Assembly (NCBI RefSeq): GCF_900100435.1
Contig: NZ_FNEX01000014.1
Location: 124,001 to 188,000, forward strand
Source of the DNA: Pedobacter sp. ok626
GTDB taxonomy: Bacteria > Bacteroidota > Bacteroidia > Sphingobacteriales > Sphingobacteriaceae
DNA: 64,000 bases
Direction: 5' to 3'
The notes under the pieces were generated by a model. The model worked only from the letters and a program-made list of their open reading frames with translations. It was not told where the DNA came from and did not search any database. Made by a program: the position numbers and the translations under genes. Below, piece after piece: positions 51,377 through 60,165 of this stretch (positions are counted from its first letter, which is position 1; the number at the start of each line of letters is the position of its first letter).

Positions 51377-53254
51377 ATGAAATATCTGTTGTTGCTTCTT
51401 TTTGCTACCTGCTCTATATCCATATCTGCTCAGCAAACTCAAAAACCTGTTTTACATGGACGTAACTGGATGGCCATTACTGGCAAGCCATTAGCCGCAA
51501 CAGCGGGCGCCATGATTTTCCAAAACGGAGGAAATGCAGTGGATGCTGCCTGTGCGATGTTGGCAGCTACCTGTACGATGTGGGATACGCTGAGTTGGGG
51601 CGGAGAGACTCAGGTATTGATTTATAATCCCCATACCAAAAAAGTAATAGCCATTAATGCGATGGGCTTTGCGCCAACAGGTGCAACCGTAGAATTCTTT
51701 AAAAGTAAAGGTTATAATTTCCCTCCAGAATACGGTCCTTTAGCGGCTACAACGCCGGGAACCCCAGGCGGACTCATCTATATGCTCGCTAATTATGGTA
51801 CAATGACCCTGGAGCAAGTGCTTGCTCCAGCCATTCAAATGGCTGCTGGTTATCCGATAGAAGCCCAGGCAGCCAATTACATCGAACGTCAAAAATCATT
51901 GATTAAACAATGGCCTTATAGTAAAAAGGTTTTTCTAACACGTGCTAATGAACAAAGAGAGGCACCTGAAGCAGGGGAGATTTTTGTGCAAAAGGACCTG
52001 TTGCTTACTTTGAACAAAATGGTGGATGCTGAAAAAGCGGCACACAAAAAGGGTGAAAATCGGAAAGGCGCTTTGATGGCCGCGTATGACCGATTTTATA
52101 AGGGCGACATTGCACGTGAATTTGTAAGGGGATGTCAGGAGCAAGGCGGATTAATTACCATGGAAGATTTGGCAAAATGGAAGCCTTTAGTAGAACAACC
52201 ACTCATGGTGAACTATAAAGGTATTGACGTGTACAAAATGCAGCAGTGGACGCAAGGTCCCGTTATGCTACAAGCCCTGAATATATTGGAGAATTTTGAC
52301 CTTAAAAGCATGGGGTATAACAGTGCTAAATACATTCATACGGTATATCAGGCTATGAACCTTGCATTTGCCGATCGCGATTTTTATTACGGAGATCCAT
52401 ATTTTAAGCCGATTGAACCAATAAAGGGCTTGTTGAGTAAGGCATATGCCAAACAGCGGGCTTCGTTAATTCAGTTTGTAAAGAATGATGCTGGTATAGG
52501 TCCAGGCGACCCTTATCCATTTGAGGGATTAGTCAATCCTTATAAAAATCTCCTTAAAAACCGGGGATTCGAGATGGATACCTCCAAACGCAATTTTGCA
52601 CCTAAGCATGATATGGGTAATTATTCTCCTAAGGAAGTCTATGAAGATAGGTTATGGCGAGGAACTACCTCCGTGGAGGCAGCTGATAAAGAAGGTTGGG
52701 TAGTTTCTATTACACCTAGTGGAGGTTGGTTGCCGGCTTGTATTGCAGGGAATACAGGAATAGGGATGAGTCAGCGGATGCAAAGTTTTGTGCTGGATTC
52801 GACATTAAATCCTTTTAATGTTGTTGCACCCGGTAAGCGACCAAGGGTTACGCTATCTCCGACAATGGCACTTAAGGATGGGAAACCATTTTTGGCTTCA
52901 GCAGTTCAGGGAGGTGATACGCAGGATCAGAATCTTTTGCAGTTCTTCTTAAACGTGGCAGAGTTTGGTATGAATGTTCAGCAGGCTGCCGAAGCTGCTA
53001 ATTTTAATTCAAATCAATTGTGGTTGTCGCTGGGCGGAACTAAGACTTCCGATAGGGAACCTAAACCAGGTCAGATTTTACTGAACACGAATACCAATGG
53101 GGCTGTTAGGAATGAATTAAAACAAATGGGCTATACCTTAAGCTTTGGTGATCGGACCAGTGGCCCGATTAATGCAATTTATTTCGACTGGAAACATGGG
53201 AGTTTGTGGGGAGGATCAAGTAATCATGGTGAAGATTACGGAATAGGATGGTAA
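51377..53254 (+). CDS. Secreted gamma-glutamyltransferase-family protein
   Basis: The 625-residue protein has a signal peptide (LLLLFATCSISISAQ). GGT-family marks: MIFQNGGNAVDAACAML, WGGETQVLIYN, NAMGFAPTGA, TPGTPGG, and the autoprocessing nucleophile in LWRGTTSVEAADKEGWVVSITPS (Thr at about residue 437; usual GTTH is GTTS). Later GRPRVTLSPTMAL-like KRPRVTLSPTMALKDGKPF and SAVQGGDTQDQ. Cleaves gamma-glutamyl or related amide bonds in the periplasm; the His-to-Ser change is a mild variation seen in YwrD-like branches. Confidence 0.92.
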   Translation: MKYLLLLLFATCSISISAQQTQKPVLHGRNWMAITGKPLAATAGAMIFQNGGNAVDAACAMLAATCTMWDTLSWGGETQVLIYNPHTKKVIAINAMGFAPTGATVEFFKSKGYNFPPEYGPLAATTPGTPGGLIYMLANYGTMTLEQVLAPAIQMAAGYPIEAQAANYIERQKSLIKQWPYSKKVFLTRANEQREAPEAGEIFVQKDLLLTLNKMVDAEKAAHKKGENRKGALMAAYDRFYKGDIAREFVRGCQEQGGLITMEDLAKWKPLVEQPLMVNYKGIDVYKMQQWTQGPVMLQALNILENFDLKSMGYNSAKYIHTVYQAMNLAFADRDFYYGDPYFKPIEPIKGLLSKAYAKQRASLIQFVKNDAGIGPGDPYPFEGLVNPYKNLLKNRGFEMDTSKRNFAPKHDMGNYSPKEVYEDRLWRGTTSVEAADKEGWVVSITPSGGWLPACIAGNTGIGMSQRMQSFVLDSTLNPFNVVAPGKRPRVTLSPTMALKDGKPFLASAVQGGDTQDQNLLQFFLNVAEFGMNVQQAAEAANFNSNQLWLSLGGTKTSDREPKPGQILLNTNTNGAVRNELKQMGYTLSFGDRTSGPINAIYFDWKHGSLWGGSSNHGEDYGIGW

Positions 53255-53338
53255 GAAAACAATTGTAGCTGTCTGCACCGGGTATTCTAAAAGGTTTTAT
53301 TAGCTTTGACCGAAAAATAATCAGTTAATTTAATAAGC

Positions 53339-53827
53339 ATGAAACCAGGGAAATTTAAGGTAAATAACGATGGAGATAGCCTCTCAGCTACAATTACAGT
53401 ACAACCATCTCTTGCCCTTAAAATCTCTTTGTATTTATTAAATATCTTATTGATAGCCGTTATCATATTGTTTACAGTTGGTGGAGTAGGCGTTATTGTG
53501 CTCTTCATTTTAGCTTTCGAAATCTTATTTATAAGATATTCCATATGGCATATTTACGGATCAGAAACGATCACTTTAAAAAAGGATACACTGACTTATC
53601 AGCAGTTCTATGGCTTTATTAAGCTGTCTGTGAAGACTCGTAAAATTAATAAAACACTTAGGGTAATTCCCTTTCACGAAGATTTCAGGGCAGGCAGTAA
53701 TGCCATGAAATTGATCTTTGAGTCATTTGATGAGTCAAATGATCCTGTTAATCTTTATCAAACTGCCTTAGTAGTTTCCACACAAGATTATGAAGTCTTT
53801 ATGAGGTCCTTTAAGCAGCTATACTAA
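53339..53827 (+). CDS. Membrane protein of unknown function
   Basis: The 162-residue protein has two close hydrophobic segments (LALKISLYLLNILLIAVIILF and VIVLFILAFEILFIRY, about residues 26-46 and 52-67) and a soluble C-terminal half (GSETITLKKDTLTYQQFYGF; FESFDESNDPVNLYQ). I do not recognise a family. It lies 84 bp after the GGT gene and 66 bp before the UbiB-like kinase, same strand. Confidence 0.75.
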   Translation: MKPGKFKVNNDGDSLSATITVQPSLALKISLYLLNILLIAVIILFTVGGVGVIVLFILAFEILFIRYSIWHIYGSETITLKKDTLTYQQFYGFIKLSVKTRKINKTLRVIPFHEDFRAGSNAMKLIFESFDESNDPVNLYQTALVVSTQDYEVFMRSFKQLY

Positions 53828-53893
53828 GCTTAAGAATTTTATCATATTATCCATATCTTGTAACATATCATGTTAAAAGGTGTTTAAATAGAT

Positions 53894-55462
53894 ATGATGG
53901 AGAACCAAAAGATCAAACTCAAGAGGACTGTTTCCCTAGTTAGGATACTTAGTAAGTACGGATTTAAGGAGTTGTTGATCAGGAGTCAGTTTAGCAGTTT
54001 TTTGCCTGCCGACGAAGCTGTTAATGGTTCAGAAGATTCGGTACCAGCAGCACTGACTGTCTATGAACGCATTAGGATGGTACTGGAGGAATTGGGACCT
54101 ACTTATGTAAAGTTTGGACAAGCCTTTAGTAGCAGGGAAGACCTACTACCTGCTGAGATGATCATTGAGCTGCAAAAGCTGCAGGATAAGGTGGAGCCAG
54201 AATTGATGGATGTAGAAAAATTGATTGCTGAGGAGCTGAACATTATTCCTGGTCAATACTTTGAAAAGATCAATACTGTACCTTTTGCTGCTGCTTCCAT
54301 TTCGCAAGTATATAAAGCCCGACTTAAGGGTGGACAGGACGTGATCTTGAAGATCAGACGATCGGGGATCAGGGAGGTAGTGACCGCCGATATGCTTATC
54401 ATGAAGGACGTTGCACGTCTTTTGACTAGTTATAGTGATCTTTTTCGTAGAATCAACCTTGTGCAAGTATTAGAGGCCTTCGAGCAGTCCATCTTTCAGG
54501 AACTGTCTTTCTTAAATGAACAGGCCAATATCGAACGTTTCTCCAGAGATTTTAAGGGGAATCGGTCTATTTATTTGGCCAGTGTTTACCCTGAATTGTC
54601 GAATGATGCCATCTTGTGTATGGAATTTATAGAGGGGGTAAAGATCACTGATCTGGATGCTTTGATTAAGATGGGGCATGATCCAGAAGTCATTGCCCGG
54701 AGAGGTTTAGATCTTTATCTTAAACAGGTGTTGGAACATGGATTCTTTCATGCCGATCCTCATCCCGGAAACTTGTTGGTTTTAAAAACCGGGCAGATTG
54801 CTTTTATAGATTTTGGTTCAATGGGCAGTATCATGCCGGTTGAAAAGGAATTACTCGAAGACTTTATTTCTCATTTTATATCGCAGGATAGCAAAAGACT
54901 GATCGCTACCCTGAAAAAGATGGCTTTACGTTATAATATTCCTGATGAAAGCAAGCTGGAGAAAGATATCCAGCATTTCTTTAATCTACTTGATGGGGCC
55001 TCCCTTCAGCATATTGATGTGAAAGAAATTCTAGGAAGGTTCTCTGCTATTTTAAATCAGAACGAAATCTTAATGCCAGCGCATCTTTATTTGTTGGTTC
55101 GTGGAATTGTATTGATTGAAGGAATTGGTCGGGCGTTGATACCCGATTTGAATATTATTGAAAGCTTAAGGCCCTATATATTTCAGATTGCAATGCGGAA
55201 ACTTAGTCCGGAAAATCTGAAAAAGAACGGAATGAAGTTGATCAATACTGTTACAGAATTGCTGAAAACAATGCCTGATGATGCACAGGCAGTACTTCAA
55301 AAGTTAAATAGTGGAGAGCTAAAGTTGATTCAGGAAGTAAAGGATATGCCTGAAATGATTAAGCAGTTTAATCGGGGTGTATTTAAGTTGGTATTGGCAA
55401 TTATAGCAGCTGCTTTGTTGATCAGTGGGGCTATTTTGATTTTGGTAAATCATATGAAATAA
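53894..55462 (+). CDS. ABC1/UbiB/AarF-family atypical kinase
   Basis: The 522-residue protein has the ABC1 family's conserved parts: LGPTYVKFGQAFSSREDLLPAEMIIELQKLQDK (KxGQ motif, about residues 75-95), FAAASISQVYKARLKGGQDVILKIR (ADK-like Lys), ADPHPGN with the preceding HGFFH (about 286-294), and FIDFGSMG (DFG). It ends in two hydrophobic segments (FKLVLAIIAAALLISGAILIL). UbiB-type ATPases support quinone synthesis. Bacteroidota make menaquinone, so its role here cannot be copied from ubiquinone pathways. Confidence 0.93.
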   Translation: MMENQKIKLKRTVSLVRILSKYGFKELLIRSQFSSFLPADEAVNGSEDSVPAALTVYERIRMVLEELGPTYVKFGQAFSSREDLLPAEMIIELQKLQDKVEPELMDVEKLIAEELNIIPGQYFEKINTVPFAAASISQVYKARLKGGQDVILKIRRSGIREVVTADMLIMKDVARLLTSYSDLFRRINLVQVLEAFEQSIFQELSFLNEQANIERFSRDFKGNRSIYLASVYPELSNDAILCMEFIEGVKITDLDALIKMGHDPEVIARRGLDLYLKQVLEHGFFHADPHPGNLLVLKTGQIAFIDFGSMGSIMPVEKELLEDFISHFISQDSKRLIATLKKMALRYNIPDESKLEKDIQHFFNLLDGASLQHIDVKEILGRFSAILNQNEILMPAHLYLLVRGIVLIEGIGRALIPDLNIIESLRPYIFQIAMRKLSPENLKKNGMKLINTVTELLKTMPDDAQAVLQKLNSGELKLIQEVKDMPEMIKQFNRGVFKLVLAIIAAALLISGAILILVNHMK

Positions 55463-55495
55463 AGCTATATTTGCGGCTTTATTCCGATCCAGATT

Positions 55496-56317
55496 TTGAA
55501 AAAGTATATTTTCCTCCTGCTTATATTCATAAGCTTTTCCACGTATTCCCAAAATGTAACCATTGGTTCCTGGAACATACAAAACTTTGGTAAGTCCAAA
55601 AACGACGATGAGGTGGCCTACATTGCCAAAGTCGTTAATAAATTCGATGTGATCGCTATACAGGAAGTGGTAGCAGGCTATGGTGGTAGTCAGGCTGTAG
55701 CCCGATTAGCAGATGAGTTAAACCGCATGGGGAGCCATTGGGATTATGTAATCAGCAACCCTACATCAAGTCCAACAGGCAAATCAAAAGAGCGTTATGC
55801 TTTTATCTGGAACACCGGTAAAGTTAAAAAAAGCGGAGCGGCATGGTTGGAAGATACTTATGGGATTCTGATTGATAGAGAGCCCTATTATTGTAGGTTT
55901 ACTGTTGGACGTAAAACGTTTACTGTGGCCAATTTCCATGCAGTTCCTATATCAAAGCAACCAGAAACAGAGATTAAGTATTTTAAATTCCTGCCAGATC
56001 TTTATCCCGCTGATAACCTTATTTTTTGCGGTGACTTTAATCTTCCTCAGTCTCATACGGTGTTTAATCCTTTGCGAAAGACTGGGCATACTTCTGCCTT
56101 TAAAGGCCAGAAAACATCATTAAAGCAGAAATGTGTTAATGGCAATTGCCTGGCTTCGGAGTATGATAATTTCTACTTCAAAGCCTCAGGCATAAATGTA
56201 CTGAGAACAGGAATAGTTTATTTTTATCAGGACTTTGAAGATCTCAGAGCAGCACGGTTAATCTCTGATCATGTACCAATTTATATGCAGTTCTCTTTAG
56301 ATGTGATTGCTAAATAG
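55496..56317 (+). CDS. Secreted endonuclease/exonuclease/phosphatase family protein
   Basis: The 273-residue protein starts at TTG 55496 (no in-frame ATG is near) with a signal peptide (YIFLLLIFISFSTYSQ). EEP-fold marks: IGSWNIQNFGK, VIAIQEV, FVANF-like TVANFHAVP, LIFCGDFNLPQ and the final SDHVPI. Such secreted enzymes degrade DNA (DNase I-like). The gene begins 34 bp after the UbiB-like kinase on the same strand. Confidence 0.9.
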   Translation: MKKYIFLLLIFISFSTYSQNVTIGSWNIQNFGKSKNDDEVAYIAKVVNKFDVIAIQEVVAGYGGSQAVARLADELNRMGSHWDYVISNPTSSPTGKSKERYAFIWNTGKVKKSGAAWLEDTYGILIDREPYYCRFTVGRKTFTVANFHAVPISKQPETEIKYFKFLPDLYPADNLIFCGDFNLPQSHTVFNPLRKTGHTSAFKGQKTSLKQKCVNGNCLASEYDNFYFKASGINVLRTGIVYFYQDFEDLRAARLISDHVPIYMQFSLDVIAK

Positions 56318-56331
56318 GAAGTAATTTCGGC

Positions 56332-56889
56332 TTATGCTTTTTTAAGGATTTTAACTGCACTGTCAGATGCACAGAGTAATCCAGCAGCCATCATAATCAC
56401 ATCTTTAATCACCAAACGCCCTGCTGCTGATAGGTATGGGAAGCCATGGTTTGGCCCGCCTAAATCCGGAACCCAGGTTTCTTTAGTGGTAATCAGGAAG
56501 CTAAGGGTAACTAGTGACATTCCAAAGGTGAGTAAAGCTCCTGTAAGTCCTAGTTTTGCGTTGAAATTGCCTAAAAAGGTTAACAAACCAATGATCACGA
56601 TTGCTGCACCTAATGCATAAGAAAATGTGTAGGTGCCATTTTTTATGTGCCACTTAATATTTTTTTCAACGACTTCACCTTCTTTATTTTTGTAGTTTTT
56701 ATAATCAGGTGCTTTTTCGTGGTAAAAGAAGCTCATTATAGGGCTGTTTGCAACAAAAGGTACAATTCCGTCGGCTTCGTATTGAAAAGCTTTTAGGCCG
56801 CCAATCCAGGCCATTACAATAAAAATGGCTATTCTCATCAGGTTAAAGAACTGGCCTTGCGCGTTTGCTAAAAAAGTCAACATATCCAT
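56332..56889 (-). CDS. rclC: RclC/YkgB-family inner membrane protein (DUF417)
   Basis: From ATG 56889 (start with MDMLTFLANAQG; in-frame ATG 56937 also exists) the product has about 185 residues and four membrane segments. It closely follows E. coli RclC: YEADGIVPFVANSPIMSFFY, GAPNHGFPYLS-type GGPNHGFPYLSAAGRLVIKD, and SLVTLSFLITTKETWVPDLGG. RclC belongs to the reactive-chlorine resistance set of E. coli (RclR-regulated). An AraC regulator lies just upstream here, a matching arrangement; RclA and RclB are not present nearby. Confidence 0.92.
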   Translation of the reverse strand: MDMLTFLANAQGQFFNLMRIAIFIVMAWIGGLKAFQYEADGIVPFVANSPIMSFFYHEKAPDYKNYKNKEGEVVEKNIKWHIKNGTYTFSYALGAAIVIIGLLTFLGNFNAKLGLTGALLTFGMSLVTLSFLITTKETWVPDLGGPNHGFPYLSAAGRLVIKDVIMMAAGLLCASDSAVKILKKA

Positions 56890-56952
56890 TAAATTTATTC
56901 TATTACAAAATTCAATGTTTTTTACTGCTTTTACCATGGACAGATATGGATA

Positions 56953-57786
56953 TTATCTGGACAGATCTGCCACAATAGATATACCTACTTTTTCTCTGAA
57001 TGTACTAGGAGTTACACCAGTATGCTTTTTAAAATAGCGACTAAAATAGTTTTCGTCATCAAAGTTAAGCTCCGCGGCAATGCTTTTCATGCTTTTGCGG
57101 GTTAGATGAATCAGTTTCTTGGCTTCCAAAATAACACGTTCTTGTATCATATTGGAGGGTGACCTCATGAAATACGTCTTACAATTTTTAGAAAATGTAT
57201 TCGCTGCAACACCTAACTGTGCCGCGTAAAAAGAGGGTTGTCGTTCCTTTTGGAAGTAGGTTTCTAAAAGTTCTTTAAATTGAGCGATGTAATGATTGTC
57301 AAAATTATTTTCAGGAACCGTTACGCTCGTTATTTTGGCTTTGCTACTTATGGCCAGGATTAATTGTAAATAGGCACGTATTACGGCTTTAGAATAATCG
57401 TCTTTATAATTCAGTTCAGCTGCCAGTTTATCGAATAATAAATGCATTTCATCAAAGTCTTCTTCTCTGAGCTGTACAAATGGCTCTGCGTAAATGTTAT
57501 TAAACAAAAGACCATTACAGGCTACCTCTTTTTTATGGTATTCAATGCAGTAAAAATCTCCATGGAATTGCAAAGAGCGTACTTTTATGGGTGTTTCTGC
57601 AATAATGCGAACAAGTTGGTAGGGAGAGCTAAACAATACAATATTGCCGGCGAAATCGTATTCGGTAAAGTCAATACTTATCCTTCCTTTTCCCTCAAAC
57701 AAAAAGATGTTATAAAGTGGACTGGCTTGGTAGTGATGTTCAGTTTCGTCTTTATGTTGATGAATGTATGGGGTTTCACTTGTCAT
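56953..57786 (-). CDS. AraC-family regulator next to rclC
   Basis: The 277-residue protein has an N-terminal sensor half (starts MTSETPYIHQHKDETEHHYQASPLYNIFLF) and a C-terminal HTH AraC domain with LGVAANTFSKNCKTYF and SMKSIAAELNFDDENYFSRYFKKHTGVTPSTFR. It is immediately upstream of the rclC-like gene in the same direction and may be cotranscribed with or regulate it, by analogy with RclR. The RclR redox Cys pair is not obviously conserved; the Cys residues at about 80 and 90 are candidates. Confidence 0.9.
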   Translation of the reverse strand: MTSETPYIHQHKDETEHHYQASPLYNIFLFEGKGRISIDFTEYDFAGNIVLFSSPYQLVRIIAETPIKVRSLQFHGDFYCIEYHKKEVACNGLLFNNIYAEPFVQLREEDFDEMHLLFDKLAAELNYKDDYSKAVIRAYLQLILAISSKAKITSVTVPENNFDNHYIAQFKELLETYFQKERQPSFYAAQLGVAANTFSKNCKTYFMRSPSNMIQERVILEAKKLIHLTRKSMKSIAAELNFDDENYFSRYFKKHTGVTPSTFREKVGISIVADLSR

Positions 57787-57904
57787 TTTTGATAGGAGTT
57801 TATATAGCGGCGTAAGTGTAGATCTTCGATAGTGCTATAAAATATATTTCTTCAATATATGGAATATATATTTTTTAGGCATCCTGTTTTAAAGTAATAT
57901 TATC

Positions 57905-58585
57905 ATGGAAGAAAAAATCAACAATGCAAAGCTAAGTTTTACCTGTAATCAGGATTGGAATTCGATGAAATCGGAAGATGATGGGCGATTTTGTAATACT
58001 TGCCAGAAGAAAGTATACGATATGACAGATAAAAATGCGGCCTATTTTATCAAAATTATGCAGGAAAACAGTGATAAGGTTTGTGGCAGATTTAGCAATG
58101 AACAATTAGCTTCTTCGGAATCGGTAAATAAGCCTTACTGGAAAAGGTGGGGCGTGGCCACTATGGTATTTCTTGGCATTGGCACGGTTGGACAGAAAGC
58201 AAATGCGCAAATAAAATTAGGCGAAGTTGTTGTTCCTAAACGGGTAGATTCGATATGCAATAATGATAGGTCATTTATCATGGGGAAGGTTGCAATGATT
58301 CCCAAAAGCGACGAATTAAAAATATTGCACGAATATTTGGCGCGGAAATGTAAGGCTCCAACTTCAACTAATGGTTGGTTAGTTGCTTCATTCGTTGTCA
58401 AAAAAGATGGTTCTCTTACCAATTTGGCAACAAGCGATCAATTGTCCAAAGCGGTTAGAGAAGAGGTTTTAAAGACATTAAAAAAGGCGCCCAAATGGGA
58501 TCGTACTAAAATTAGATACGAGCAATCTTATACTTTGTCTCTTAATTTTAAAGGCGGAAAAATTATGCCTAACCTGAATATGTAG
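57905..58585 (+). CDS. Cys-headed membrane protein with TonB-like C-terminal domain
   Basis: The 226-residue protein begins with a cytoplasmic Cys-rich head: SFTCNQDWNSM (Cys14), RFCNTCQKKV (Cys30, Cys33) and CGRFSN (about Cys60). Then one hydrophobic segment (WGVATMVFLGIGTVG, about residues 78-92) that ends KANAQ like a signal peptide, and a C-terminal part with VASFVVKKDGSLTNL and VLKTLKKAPKWDRTKIR, resembling TonB-C. This head-TM-TonB layout is not among the classical TonBs (which lack the Cys head). Function unknown; the head could bind zinc or sense redox state. Confidence 0.82.
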   Translation: MEEKINNAKLSFTCNQDWNSMKSEDDGRFCNTCQKKVYDMTDKNAAYFIKIMQENSDKVCGRFSNEQLASSESVNKPYWKRWGVATMVFLGIGTVGQKANAQIKLGEVVVPKRVDSICNNDRSFIMGKVAMIPKSDELKILHEYLARKCKAPTSTNGWLVASFVVKKDGSLTNLATSDQLSKAVREEVLKTLKKAPKWDRTKIRYEQSYTLSLNFKGGKIMPNLNM

Positions 58586-58601
58586 GGATCAATTTTTGAA
58601 A

Positions 58602-59915
58602 CTAGAAAACTTCGGTTAAGCCCAAAAAGAATCCTTTAGAGCCATACTTTCCGATGGCATAATCCAGGCATAGATTGGTACGTGTAGCTTTATTGAATAG
58701 CACTCGTAAACCTGCTCCGCCACCGGGCTGCCATCGTTGAAATAATTTGGTACCTAGATCATCGCTTGCAGTTTGGATATTACCGAAAGTTACCCCACTT
58801 ATAAACTTGTTTCTTAAGATTGGAAAGCGATATTCCAATTCCGAGTAAAAATATTTGGGGCCTTTAAAGTAAGTCACAGTATATCCCCTCCCGCTTCGGT
58901 AGTAGGTATCTCTTCCTGTGCCTGGGAGCTCAAGATAGGGCAGGGCACCACTAATTAAATATGAGCCCCAGTTCCAAAAGGCAAGTACATGTTCAGGATT
59001 GCTGTCAGACAAACTCCAGTACTTTCTGAAATCCGTAGTAATTTGTACCGCATTTTTAGAACTTGCCATCCAGGTTTGGTTTACACGAATCCCAGCATCA
59101 ACATAAATGCCTTTATAGGCCCGGTTTTGATTGTCGCGCGTAGTATATTGTACATTTAAAAGTAAGCCATTAGACTGGTAATGATCTCTATTAAAACCAT
59201 AGCGATCACTATAAATATTGTATGGTGTTAGGTCACTCGTATTTAACCGGTCTTCGATTTTTCTCCTAATTTCGAAGGATACACCAGCGCCAACAAAGAG
59301 ACTCTTCGCAATTTGTTTATATATCTTTTCTCTGAAATTGTAATACTCAGCATGAAGTACATAAGGCTTACGGTCTGGATTACTCAGTATAAAATTGGCA
59401 TCACTAGCATGGGAAGCATTTCCTATTCCTAATCCAAAATCAGGCAAAACAGTTTTCGCTGCCACTAAACTTCCCTGCAGGTTCCATTTGTTGCCTGGGG
59501 TGTAAACATTATGATTGAGATAAAAATAAATGATACCCTTAGTAGTTATAGATGCTGATGTAGCAGCAATTGACATTAGCGTATTCCTGTCTTTTCCTAA
59601 GACTTTACCTGCAACCGCCTTTATGCCAATCTGAGCACCTATACTTGGATTGTAGGCGAAATTGGGTATAATGGTAATTGGCGATTTCTTTTTAAAAGGA
59701 TCTGGTTTTCTTTTTGGATGAAAAATACTTGTAAACAAATCGCCAACGTCATACTGAGTGTGTGTGGAATCGTTTCTTAAAGAAACGTTCTTTAGGGAAT
59801 CTACTGATGGCTTAGTTTGGCTATAGGTGTACTGTAATCCAGCTAATAAAGCTAATGATAGCATTATACCTTGCTTAAGTACTTTGTCTATATGGGGTAA
59901 GTGATAAAATTTCAA
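58602..59915 (-). CDS. Outer-membrane beta-barrel protein, BamA/TamA-like surface-antigen family
   Basis: The start is uncertain: in-frame starts are GTG/ATG-type at 59960, TTG 59915 (KFYHLPHIDK then hydrophobic LSLALLAGLQYTYSQ) and ATG 59864. I use TTG 59915, giving about 437 residues with a signal peptide. The body is strand-rich, with IIPNFAYNPSIGAQIGIKAV, NIQTASDDLG, and a C-terminal barrel part GGGAGLRVLFNKATRTNLCLDYAIGKYGSKGFFLGL, as in D15/BamA surface antigens. No POTRA domain is visible. Role in outer-membrane transport or lipid export is not known. Confidence 0.82.
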   Translation of the reverse strand: MKFYHLPHIDKVLKQGIMLSLALLAGLQYTYSQTKPSVDSLKNVSLRNDSTHTQYDVGDLFTSIFHPKRKPDPFKKKSPITIIPNFAYNPSIGAQIGIKAVAGKVLGKDRNTLMSIAATSASITTKGIIYFYLNHNVYTPGNKWNLQGSLVAAKTVLPDFGLGIGNASHASDANFILSNPDRKPYVLHAEYYNFREKIYKQIAKSLFVGAGVSFEIRRKIEDRLNTSDLTPYNIYSDRYGFNRDHYQSNGLLLNVQYTTRDNQNRAYKGIYVDAGIRVNQTWMASSKNAVQITTDFRKYWSLSDSNPEHVLAFWNWGSYLISGALPYLELPGTGRDTYYRSGRGYTVTYFKGPKYFYSELEYRFPILRNKFISGVTFGNIQTASDDLGTKLFQRWQPGGGAGLRVLFNKATRTNLCLDYAIGKYGSKGFFLGLTEVF

Positions 59916-60039
59916 TGTGTTATGATCTTGCTCAAAGATAAATACAAATATGAGAACCAAGATATAATAGGGGATATTATATATATTAGGTGTAAAATTA
60001 TTAATTTAAACAACTTTGTATATCAAGGTACGGCATAAC

Positions 60040-60123
60040 ATGAAGAATATTCTATTAACGCTTCTCTTATTAGTTTACACATCAACTTCCTTTTCTCAGA
60101 AAAAGCAAGATCGAATTTTATAA
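60040..60123 (+). CDS. 27-residue signal-peptide-only micro-ORF
   Basis: ATG 60040 to TAA 60121-60123 encodes MKNILLTLLLLVYTSTSFSQ then KKQDRIL. It is a perfect signal peptide with a cleavage site after TSFSQ but only seven more residues. It may be the stump of a secreted protein gene destroyed by deletion, or a real micropeptide. It is 42 bp upstream of the DUF2071 gene on the same strand. Confidence 0.45.
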   Translation: MKNILLTLLLLVYTSTSFSQKKQDRIL

Positions 60124-60165
60124 AATAGAAATTCCTAAAATCAAAATATCCGTATCTTGCTCCCC

